From Myceligenerans crystallogenes (lineage in GTDB: Bacteria > Actinomycetota > Actinomycetes > Actinomycetales > Cellulomonadaceae), in contig NZ_BAAANL010000003.1 of NCBI RefSeq assembly GCF_039529775.1, positions 310,001-374,000 on the forward strand: 64,000 bases of DNA, in the 5' to 3' direction. This document shows, piece by piece, positions 57,235-64,000 of the stretch (its first letter is position 1; the number at the start of each line of letters is the position of its first letter). The notes below the pieces were generated by a model. It saw only the letters and a list, made by a program, of their open reading frames with translations, did not search any database and was not told the DNA's origin. The translations under genes and the position numbers were made by a program.

Positions 57235-60200
57235 ATGCACCTCACCGGCCTGCTCCCGCTGCTGCTCTCCGATCCCGGACTCGCCGGTGCGGTCGAACAC
57301 GTCCGCGCGCGCGGGGAGGCCGACGTCGTCGGCCCGGCCGGGGTGCGGCCCGCGCTGATCGCCGCGGCCTCCGAGCGGCGGCCGCTCGTCGTCGTGACCG
57401 CGACCGGCCGCGAGGCCGACGAGCTCGCCGGCGCCGTCCGCACGTACCTGCCCGACGGCCGGGACGACGACGTCGCCGTGCTGCCCGCCTGGGAGACGCT
57501 GCCGCACGAGCGGCTCAGCCCGCGCGCCGACACCGTCGCCCGCCGCCTCGCCGTGTTCCGGCGCCTCGCGCATCCCACGGGGGAAGGCGGCCAGGCGGGC
57601 CCGATCCGCGTGCTGGTCATGCCGGTCCGCGCGCTGCTGCAGCCCGTGGTGGACGGCCTGGGCGAGCTCGAACCCGTCTCGCTCGCGAACGGCACCACGG
57701 CGGACCTGACCGACGTCGCGCAGCGCCTCACCGACGCCGCCTACACCCGCGTCGACATGGTCGAGCGGCGCGGCGAGTTCGCCGTGCGCGGCGGCATCCT
57801 CGACGTCTTCCCGCCCACGGAGGACCATCCGCTGCGCGTCGAGTTCTGGGGCGACGAGGTCTCGGAGATCCGCTGGTTCGCGGTCGCCGACCAGCGCTCG
57901 CTGGAGATCGCCGAGCGCGGCCTCTGGGCGCCGCCGTGCCGCGAGATCCTGCTGGCCGCGCCCGTCCGCGAGCGGGCGCGGCAGCTCGCCGAGTCGCTGC
58001 CGGGCGCCGCCGAGATGCTGGAGAAGATCGCCGACGGCACGCCCGCCGAGGGCATGGAGTCCCTCGCGCCGCTGCTCGTGGAGCGCATGGTCCCGGTGCT
58101 CGAGCTCGTGCCCGACGACGCCCTGCTGGTGCTGAACGAGTCCGAGCGCGTGCGCCGCCGGGCCCACGACCTCGTCGCGACCACCGAGGAGTTCCTCGCC
58201 GCCGCCTGGGTGGGCGCCGCCGCGGGTGGCTCGGTGCCGCTGTCCGGCGGGGGAGCCGCGGACCTCTCCGCGGCGTCCTTCTCGACGCTCGCCGACGCGC
58301 GCGACGTCGCCGCCCGGCGCGGGCTCGGCTGGTGGACGCTGTCGTCGTTCGGCCAGGACGTCGAGCTCGGGCAGGTGGCCGACGCCGCTGCCGGGAACGC
58401 TCCGGCGGAGCCGGGGGCGGCGGGTCCGGACCAGGGCGGCGCCCGCCCGGCGTCGTCGGACCTCGGGATGGACCGGACGATCAATCAGTCCGGGGAGATC
58501 TTCACGGTCGGCGCGCGGGAGGTCGAGTCCTACCGGGGCGATCTCGCGCGGGCGCTGCAGGAGGTCGACGCGCTGCAGAAGTCCGGCTGGACGCTCGTGC
58601 TGACCACGGAGGGGCACGGGCCGGCCAAGCGGATGAGCGAGCAGCTGGCGGAGGCGGGGACGGCCGCGCGGCTGGAGTCCGGGCTCGCGAGCGAGCCGGA
58701 GCCCGCCGTCGTGCACGTCGTCGCGGGCGGCGTCGGGCGGGGCTTCGTCGCGGCCGGGCTGAAGCTCGCCGTCTTCTCGGACCAGGACCTGACCGGCCGC
58801 GTCGGCGGGACGGGCACCCGGGACATGCGCAAGATGCCGAGCCGGCGGCGCAACGTCGTCGACCCCCTGCAGCTCAAGGCGGGCGACTTCGTGGTGCACG
58901 AGCAGCACGGCGTCGGGAAGTTCATCGAGATGGTGCAGCGCAGCCTCGGGCGCGACGGCGCCACGCGCGAGTACCTGGTGATCGAGTACGCGTCCTCCAA
59001 GCGCGGGCAGCCGGGGGACCGGCTGTTCGTGCCGACGGACCAGCTCGACCAGGTCACCAAGTACGTCGGCGGCGAGGCGCCCAGCCTGAACAAGATGGGC
59101 GGCGCCGACTGGAAGAACACCAAGGCCAAGGCCCGCAAGCACGTCAAGGAGATCGCGGGCGAGCTGATCCGGCTGTACTCGGCGCGCATGGCCACCAAGG
59201 GGCACGCGTTCGGCCCGGACACGCCGTGGCAGCGCGAGCTGGAGGACGCGTTCGAGTACGTCGAGACGCCGGATCAGCTCGCCACCATCGACGAGGTCAA
59301 GGCCGACATGGAGAAGGAGGTCCCGATGGACCGCCTGATCTGCGGCGACGTCGGCTACGGCAAGACGGAGATCGCGCTGCGGGCGGCCTTCAAGGCGGTG
59401 CAGGACGGCAAGCAGGTCGCCGTCCTGGTGCCGACGACGCTGCTGGTGCAGCAGCACTTCGAGACGTTCTCCGACCGGTACGCCGGGTTCCCGGTGACGG
59501 TGAAGGCGCTGAGCCGGTTCCAGTCGGACAAGGAGTCCGCGGCGGTGATCGACGGGTTGCGCGACGGCAAGGTCGACGTCGTCATCGGCACGCACCGGCT
59601 GATCACGGGGGCGGTCCGGTTCAAGGACCTGGGCCTGGTGATCGTCGACGAGGAGCAGCGGTTCGGTGTCGAGCACAAGGAGACGCTGAAGCAGCTGCGC
59701 ACCAACGTGGACGTGCTGGCGATGTCCGCGACGCCGATCCCGCGCACGCTGGAGATGGCCGTGACGGGGATCCGCGAGATGTCGACGCTCGCGACGCCGC
59801 CCGAGGAGCGGCACCCGGTGCTCACCTACGTCGGCGCGTACGAGGAGAAGCAGATCGCCGCCGCGCTGCGCCGCGAGCTGCTGCGCGAGGGCCAGGTGTT
59901 CTACGTGCACAACCGGGTCGAGTCGATCCAGCGGGTCGCCTCCCGGCTGAACGAGATGGTGCCCGAGGCGAGGATCGGCGTCGCGCACGGCAAGATGGGC
60001 GAGCACCAGCTGGACCAGGTGATCCGCGGCTTCTGGGAGAAGGAGCTCGACGTGCTGGTCTGCACCACGATCGTCGAGACCGGCCTGGACATCTCCAACG
60101 CGAACACGCTCATCCTGGAGCGGGCCGACGTGCTCGGCCTGTCCCAGCTGCACCAGCTGCGCGGGCGCGTGGGCCGCGGGCGCGAGCGGGCGTACGCGTA

Positions 60201-60936
60201 CTTCCTCTACCCGCCGGAGAAGCCGCTCACCGAGCAGGCGCACGACCGCCTGGCCACCATGGCCGCCCACACCGACCTCGGCGCGGGCATGCAGATCGCC
60301 ATGAAGGACCTGGAGATCCGCGGCGCCGGCAACCTGCTCGGCGGCGAGCAGTCCGGGCACATCGCGGGCGTGGGCTTCGACCTGTACGTGCGGATGGTCG
60401 GCGAGGCGGTCGCGACGTACCGCGGCGACCGCGAGGAGGAGGTGCCGGAGGTCGCGATCGAGCTGCCCGTCGACGCGCATCTCCCCGAGACCTACATCGC
60501 CACGGAACGGCTGCGCCTCGAGGCGTACAAGAAGATCGCGGTCGCGTACGACGACGCCGCCCTCGACGAGGTCCGCGCCGAGCTCACCGACCGCTACGGC
60601 AAGCTGCCGGACGTCTCCTCGGCGCTGTTCGACGTCGCCCGCTTCCGCAACCACGCCCGCCGGGCGGGCCTCACGGACGTCACCGCCCAGGGCAAGTACA
60701 TCCGCTTCGCCCCGGTCGAGCTCGCGGAGTCCCAGACCCTGCGCCTCAAGCGCCTCTACCCGGGCACGATCCTGAAGCCGGCCATCCGCGCGATCCTCGT
60801 CCCGTACCCCACCACGGGCCGGGTCGGCGGCAAGCCGCTGCGCGGCGCGGAGATCCTGGACTGGGCGCGGCAGCTGGTCGACGCGGTCATCCTGAACGAG
60901 GTCAGCGCGGCGGCGACGGTCGGGACCCGCGGCTGA
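57235..60936 (+). CDS. mfd: transcription-repair coupling factor
   Basis: A 1233-residue ATP-dependent translocase that removes stalled RNA polymerase at DNA lesions and recruits UvrA. The N-terminal UvrB-like region (about 1-380) includes 'LPAWETLPHERLSPRADTVARRLAVFRRL' and 'EFAVRGGILDVFPPTEDHPLRVEFWGDE'. The CarD-like RNAP-interaction domain (about 550-620) has GDFVVHEQHGVGKFIEM. The RecG-like helicase motors (about 670-1020) show RLICGDVGYGKTEIALRAAFKAV (Walker A), 'VIVDEEQRFGVEHKE' (DEEQ), 'SATPIPRTLEMA' and 'LQHQLRGRVGRGRERAYAYF'-type motifs. ATG 57235 has AAGGA six bases upstream. A TACGCT -10-like box is at 57127-57132, giving a leader near 95 bases. Confidence 0.95.
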   Translation: MHLTGLLPLLLSDPGLAGAVEHVRARGEADVVGPAGVRPALIAAASERRPLVVVTATGREADELAGAVRTYLPDGRDDDVAVLPAWETLPHERLSPRADTVARRLAVFRRLAHPTGEGGQAGPIRVLVMPVRALLQPVVDGLGELEPVSLANGTTADLTDVAQRLTDAAYTRVDMVERRGEFAVRGGILDVFPPTEDHPLRVEFWGDEVSEIRWFAVADQRSLEIAERGLWAPPCREILLAAPVRERARQLAESLPGAAEMLEKIADGTPAEGMESLAPLLVERMVPVLELVPDDALLVLNESERVRRRAHDLVATTEEFLAAAWVGAAAGGSVPLSGGGAADLSAASFSTLADARDVAARRGLGWWTLSSFGQDVELGQVADAAAGNAPAEPGAAGPDQGGARPASSDLGMDRTINQSGEIFTVGAREVESYRGDLARALQEVDALQKSGWTLVLTTEGHGPAKRMSEQLAEAGTAARLESGLASEPEPAVVHVVAGGVGRGFVAAGLKLAVFSDQDLTGRVGGTGTRDMRKMPSRRRNVVDPLQLKAGDFVVHEQHGVGKFIEMVQRSLGRDGATREYLVIEYASSKRGQPGDRLFVPTDQLDQVTKYVGGEAPSLNKMGGADWKNTKAKARKHVKEIAGELIRLYSARMATKGHAFGPDTPWQRELEDAFEYVETPDQLATIDEVKADMEKEVPMDRLICGDVGYGKTEIALRAAFKAVQDGKQVAVLVPTTLLVQQHFETFSDRYAGFPVTVKALSRFQSDKESAAVIDGLRDGKVDVVIGTHRLITGAVRFKDLGLVIVDEEQRFGVEHKETLKQLRTNVDVLAMSATPIPRTLEMAVTGIREMSTLATPPEERHPVLTYVGAYEEKQIAAALRRELLREGQVFYVHNRVESIQRVASRLNEMVPEARIGVAHGKMGEHQLDQVIRGFWEKELDVLVCTTIVETGLDISNANTLILERADVLGLSQLHQLRGRVGRGRERAYAYFLYPPEKPLTEQAHDRLATMAAHTDLGAGMQIAMKDLEIRGAGNLLGGEQSGHIAGVGFDLYVRMVGEAVATYRGDREEEVPEVAIELPVDAHLPETYIATERLRLEAYKKIAVAYDDAALDEVRAELTDRYGKLPDVSSALFDVARFRNHARRAGLTDVTAQGKYIRFAPVELAESQTLRLKRLYPGTILKPAIRAILVPYPTTGRVGGKPLRGAEILDWARQLVDAVILNEVSAAATVGTRG

Positions 60937-61172
60937 CACGTGCGCCACGGGCAAGATCGTGAAGCAGATGTTGCCCGGGATGCCGGTCTAAGCGATAATA
61001 GGCTCCCCTTGGATACTTCTTTGCATTAATGTAGGGAACATGAGATGTACACCGGCGGGAGGGTCCCGGCGCTAACGGTCAACAGGCTGTTCATTATGGA
61101 CGACGACGGCTACGCTGGTAGCCATTAGCCCTTCGGCGTGGCTTGCGCCGTCGTCCAGGAAGTACCCATACC

Positions 61173-61475
61173 ATGGCTCGTACGTCCCAACGAACAGTCC
61201 GAGATCTCGCCTCGTTCGGCGAGCACGTCCGCACCTGGCGCAAGATCCACGGCCTCACGGCACAACTCGTGGCAGATCGCGCCGGCATCACCCGCACCAC
61301 CCTGCGCAGCATCGAGAACGGCACCGGAACCGTCAGCCTGGAGAACACCCTCGCGGTGCTCCGTGTCCTGGGTGTGGCCGACGCCGTCGTCGGCGCCACC
61401 GATCCACTGACCACCGACCTCGGAAGGTTCCACGCGGAACGCGCGCTGCCGCAGCGCGTTCGGATCGCCGGTTAG
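61173..61475 (+). CDS. hipB: HipB-like antitoxin / XRE repressor
   Basis: A 100-residue helix-turn-helix protein (about 18-75: SFGEHVRTWRKIHGLTAQLVADRAGITRTTLRSIENGTGTVSLENTLAVLRVLGV) with the tight 'ADRAGITRTTLRSIENG' turn. The C-terminal tail (DPLTTDLGRFHAERALPQRVRIAG) is short. It precedes hipA by 25 bases on the same strand, forming a type II toxin-antitoxin unit. HipB binds HipA and operators upstream. ATG 61173 is chosen; the 10-codon extension from 61143 lacks support. The gap 60937-61172 before it is AT-richer than average and holds no gene; short inverted sequences around 61085-61150 could be operators. Confidence 0.88.
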   Translation: MARTSQRTVRDLASFGEHVRTWRKIHGLTAQLVADRAGITRTTLRSIENGTGTVSLENTLAVLRVLGVADAVVGATDPLTTDLGRFHAERALPQRVRIAG

Positions 61476-61500
61476 AACCGGCCAGAAGGAGTGTGAGCCC

Positions 61501-62769
61501 GTGTCGTCGATCCATGTCGAGGTGCATCTGCCGGGCGGGCGCCGTGTCCATGTCGGCGACCTCGACCTGCAGCTCAACACGGGCGGGGCCCTGATCGGCA
61601 GCATGTTCCGGTACGACGCCGGCTACCTGCGCACGCACGGCGCCTACGCGCTCTGCCCGGAGCTGCCGCTGACGCCAGGGCCGATCCCGTCCGCGGGCGA
61701 CCGGCCGATGTTCGGCGCGTTCGCCGACTGCCAGCCGGACCAGTGGGGCCGCACCCTGCTGTTCCATGCGGAGCGGCACAGCGCGCGGGCCGACAGGCGC
61801 GAGCCGGTGCGGCTCAACGAGAAGGACTTCCTGCTCGGCGTACAGGACGACACCCGGCTCGGGGCGCTCCGGCTCTCGCTGGACGCCGGCGAGACGTTCG
61901 AGGCGCCCCCGCGGGTCGACGTGCCCGAGCTCGTCGAGCTGCCCTCGCTGACCGAGGCGGCCGAGGCCGTCGCCGACCACCGCACCTCCGGCCAGGACCT
62001 GCGGCTCCTGGTCGCGGCGGGCACGTCGATGGGCGGCGCGCGGCCCAAGGTCACGGTGCGCGACGCGGACGGCGAGCTGTGGATGGCCAAGCTCCCGATG
62101 CGCACGGACCGGTGGGACGTGCAGGCGTGGGAGTACCTCACGCTGCGGCTCGCGTCGCGGGCCGGGATCGAGGTCCCGGTCGCGCGGCTGCACCGGGTCG
62201 ACGGCGACCGGGGGCGCCACAGCATCCTGCTCACCCGGCGGTTCGACCGGCTGGGTGACGGGCGTCTGGGGTACCTCTCGGCCGAGTCGCTGGTGCAGAA
62301 GGCGTTCTTCGAGACCATCGACTACCGGACGCTCGCGGAGACCCTGGCGGATCACTCGGGGCGACCGAGCGCCGACGGCCACGACCTGTTCCGGCGGGTC
62401 GCGTTCACGCTGCTGGTGCGCAACGTGGACGATCACATGAAGAACCACGGCTTCCTGCGCCGCACCGAGGGCTGGGCTCTCGCGCCGCTGTTCGACGTCA
62501 ACCCGGACCCGTTCTCCGTCGCGGAGTCGACGCCCCTGCGGCCGATGGGGAACCGCATCGACCGCGAGGTCCGCGTGCTGCTGGAGACGTGCGGCTCCTA
62601 CGGCCTGCGGCCCGACGACGCCCGCAAGGTCGTGGCCGAGGTGTCCGCGGCGACGGCGGGCTGGGCGGACCTCGCCCGGGACCTGGGCCTGCCGGACGGG
62701 GAGATCTCCCTCATGGCGGAGGCGTTCGAGAACCCCAACCGCACGGAGGCGAGCGGCCTGGCGGCCTGA
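61501..62769 (+). CDS. hipA: HipA-like toxin kinase
   Basis: A 422-residue Ser/Thr kinase of the type that phosphorylates glutamyl-tRNA synthetase in E. coli, causing growth arrest and persistence. The N-terminal HipA domain (about 1-110) has 'FGAFADCQPDQWGRTLLFHAE'. The kinase core (about 170-400) has GTSMGGARPKVTV (ATP loop), 'SILLTRRFDR', 'FTLLVRNVDDHMKNHGFL' (catalytic Asp in NVDDH) and 'LAPLFDVNPDPF' (metal-binding Asp). All key residues are present, so it should be active. GTG 61501 has AGAAGGAG just upstream. A strong perfect hairpin follows the stop. Confidence 0.9.
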   Translation: MSSIHVEVHLPGGRRVHVGDLDLQLNTGGALIGSMFRYDAGYLRTHGAYALCPELPLTPGPIPSAGDRPMFGAFADCQPDQWGRTLLFHAERHSARADRREPVRLNEKDFLLGVQDDTRLGALRLSLDAGETFEAPPRVDVPELVELPSLTEAAEAVADHRTSGQDLRLLVAAGTSMGGARPKVTVRDADGELWMAKLPMRTDRWDVQAWEYLTLRLASRAGIEVPVARLHRVDGDRGRHSILLTRRFDRLGDGRLGYLSAESLVQKAFFETIDYRTLAETLADHSGRPSADGHDLFRRVAFTLLVRNVDDHMKNHGFLRRTEGWALAPLFDVNPDPFSVAESTPLRPMGNRIDREVRVLLETCGSYGLRPDDARKVVAEVSAATAGWADLARDLGLPDGEISLMAEAFENPNRTEASGLAA

Positions 62770-62774
62770 CACGA

Positions 62775-62814
62775 CAGGGCCTCCGGTCACGGTGATCCGT
62801 GACCGGAGGCCCTG
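62775..62814 (+). terminator. strong hairpin after hipA
   Basis: A perfect 18-bp stem (62775-62792 with 62797-62814) with TGAT loop lies three bases after the hipA stop codon. No T run follows, but the stem is very stable. Confidence 0.85.
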
Positions 62815-62875
62815 ACGCCCAAGAGTTCGTGCGGGTGGGCGATGCGGTCGGCTGGTTGTCGCGGGAGGTCGGTCC

Positions 62876-62939
62876 GATGTCGAGAAGTCGGTCCCTCGAG
62901 GGGCCGACCCCAAGGACAGAAAACCGACTGCTCGACATC
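62876..62939. repeat. inverted repeat between hipA and xylanase
   Basis: GATGTCGAGAAGTCGGT (62876-62892) and ACCGACTGCTCGACATC (62923-62939) are inverted copies with one mismatch, separated by 30 bases that include CCTCGAGG. It may be a repeat element or a terminator of the minus-strand xylanase gene. Confidence 0.65.
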
Positions 62940-62972
62940 TGGCCTACCGCATCTGACTACCCTGCTCGGGGG

Positions 62973-64000
62973 CTACTTCTTCTTCGGGGTTACCGGGGCG
63001 GTCGTGGCCGTGACCGGGTTGTAGCCGTCCGCCTTGGCCGTGACCTCGACCGTCAGCCGGTGGCCGACGTCGGACGGCTTGACCTTGTACGAGCGGCCCG
63101 TGCCGGTGTACCGGGAGTACGGGTCGGAGATCGGCCTGTCGTCGCGCAGCCACTGGTAGGTGAACGTGACACCCTCCACCGACCACTCGCCCGGGTTCAC
63201 CGTGAGCACCTTGCCCTTGGCGGCCTTGCCGGTGATCGTCGGCGGGACGATGTTCTCGATCCCCGCCGGGGCCACGAGCTGCCCCACGCCCCAGTGGGCC
63301 GTGGACTGGTAGCCGGCCCCGGTCGGGTCGGCCCAGTTGCGGATCGCGGTGCGGGCGCCGTCCGCGGCGTCGTTCACCTGGAAGTCCAGGCCGTGGAACG
63401 TGCCCTCGCCGCCGTAGGTGAGCAGGTCGATCGCGGCCTCGACCACGTACCCGCCGTCGACCTGCTTGACCGCGGACTCGAGGCGCGCCTTCTGGTCCGC
63501 CTCGTCGCCCGTCCCGAACGACACGACGTTCTCCGCGGAGATGCGGATCTGCGTGTCGTCGGCGCGGTAGCCGCCGTTCTTGGCGTTGCCGCCGTCGACG
63601 TACAGCTCCACGGAGTCCTGGATCCACGGGTCCGAGCCGGACACGTCGATCACCGGGTCCGCGACCTGCGCCAGCACGTACAGCGTGCTGCCGTGCCAGG
63701 TGGTCGAGACGGTCGCCTCCGCGCCCGCGGTGCCCTCGACGGACTTGGTGGTCGTCACCGGGTTCGCCCCGTCGTAGGCGGCGTCGGCCACGCCGTCGAT
63801 CACGGGCGCCGTCGTCGTCCCGGGGATCTCCAGGTAGGAGAGCTCCTCGACGAACGTCAGCGTGCCGAGCGCGCCGGGCGTGTTCCACGTCCCGGCGGCA
63901 GCGCCGCCGTCGGACACCGCCACGTCGAACCCGACGGTGCCGCCCGAGGCGGCGGCCGTCAGCGGAAGGTGCACGACGACGTCGTACCCGCCCTCGCGCT
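62973..64000 (-). CDS. C-terminal part of a secreted CBM9-bearing xylanase or similar glycoside hydrolase (5' end outside window)
   Basis: The reading frame is open to the edge (REGGYDVVVHLPL at the boundary), so this is the 3' end of a larger gene. The first 25 visible residues end one binding module (ASGGTVGFDVAVSDGGA). A complete CBM9-type module follows (about 50-235 of the visible part: TTTAPVIDGVADAAYDGANPVTTTKSVEG..., 'DSVELYVDGGNAKNGGYRADDTQIRISAENVVSFGTG', 'GYVVEAAIDLLTYGGEGTFHGLDFQVNDAADGARTAIRNWADPT'), which typically binds reducing ends of xylan or cellulose. An Ig-like domain (PTITGKAAKGKVLTVNPGEW...TYQWLRDDRPI...) and a Lys-rich end (TPKKK) finish the protein. GH10 xylanases with this arrangement are common here, but the catalytic domain is not in view. 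Confidence 0.82.
   Translation of the reverse strand, partial: REGGYDVVVHLPLTAAASGGTVGFDVAVSDGGAAAGTWNTPGALGTLTFVEELSYLEIPGTTTAPVIDGVADAAYDGANPVTTTKSVEGTAGAEATVSTTWHGSTLYVLAQVADPVIDVSGSDPWIQDSVELYVDGGNAKNGGYRADDTQIRISAENVVSFGTGDEADQKARLESAVKQVDGGYVVEAAIDLLTYGGEGTFHGLDFQVNDAADGARTAIRNWADPTGAGYQSTAHWGVGQLVAPAGIENIVPPTITGKAAKGKVLTVNPGEWSVEGVTFTYQWLRDDRPISDPYSRYTGTGRSYKVKPSDVGHRLTVEVTAKADGYNPVTATTAPVTPKKK

Noticed and set aside
57001..60954. Antisense extension of the acyltransferase frame through mfd
   Set aside because: mfd is unmistakable on the plus strand; the acyltransferase similarity begins only at 57000.

Overview
The window is about 72-74% GC, and the protein content points to an actinobacterium of the Micrococcales. 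A Cellulosimicrobium-, Isoptericola- or Promicromonospora-like relative is the best guess. The reasons are secreted plant-polysaccharide enzymes (GH26 mannanase with S-layer-like repeats, CBM9 xylanase tail, acetylxylan esterase), F420 enzymes, tandem resuscitation-promoting-factor type genes, and the order rsmI/pmt-metG-tatD-rpf-ksgA-ispE and tRNA-Gln-glmU-prs-rplY-pth-mfd. This placement is inferred from gene content only.

Region by region. 1-2.8 kb: 3' truncated F420 cofactor gene (fbiC/cofG), an F420-dependent nitroreductase-like protein co-translated with a DUF4386 membrane protein, and a divergent TetR regulator over a double operator. 2.9-14.6 kb: secreted and surface carbohydrate functions (GH26 mannanase, discoidin plus beta-helix protein, GH20 hexosaminidase) around a membrane Ser/Thr kinase operon and a lipoprotein. 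14.6-31.7 kb: housekeeping core with nicotinamidase, rsmI, protein mannosyltransferase, metG, tatD, three tandem G5/transglycosylase cell-wall proteins (the central one a true Rpf), ksgA-ispE, lysine 6-aminotransferase, an ABC-F protein and an Lrp regulator. 31.7-40.1 kb: small envelope proteins, acetylxylan esterase with a degenerate paralogue that lost its catalytic serine, MFS exporter, MarR with operator, CorA-like protein, and an XRE/aminoglycoside-phosphotransferase-like pair.

40.3-49.6 kb is an accessory island of lower, uneven GC. It holds a DUF6318 lipoprotein/PKD pair, an AlbA-type (Schlafen-like) ATP-binding regulator flanked by repeats and a 27-bp palindrome, a gene remnant with two arrays of 22- and 23-bp spaced repeats resembling transposon-end or iteron sites, and a tightly overlapping six-gene minus-strand operon. 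That operon encodes two lipoproteins, an exported protein, a 663-residue protein joining a WXG100-like region to a DUF1023-type alpha/beta hydrolase, a DUF6507-like small protein and a membrane protein. It looks like a type VII-secretion-associated effector locus.

49.7-64 kb: TetR, tRNA-Gln abutting glmU, prs, a polyprenol-phosphate-mannose-synthase-like/GtrA fusion, rplY, pth, an acyltransferase, mfd, a hipBA toxin-antitoxin module and the end of a CBM9-bearing xylanase.

The most notable non-gene signals are: a palindromic repeat family with one intergenic copy (31734-31787) and one copy inside the rpf coding frame (23994-24051); the 22/23-bp arrays at 44061-44240; a 40-bp period triplicate before pth; and a recurrent -10 hexamer 6-7 nt before start codons, suggesting leaderless mRNAs.
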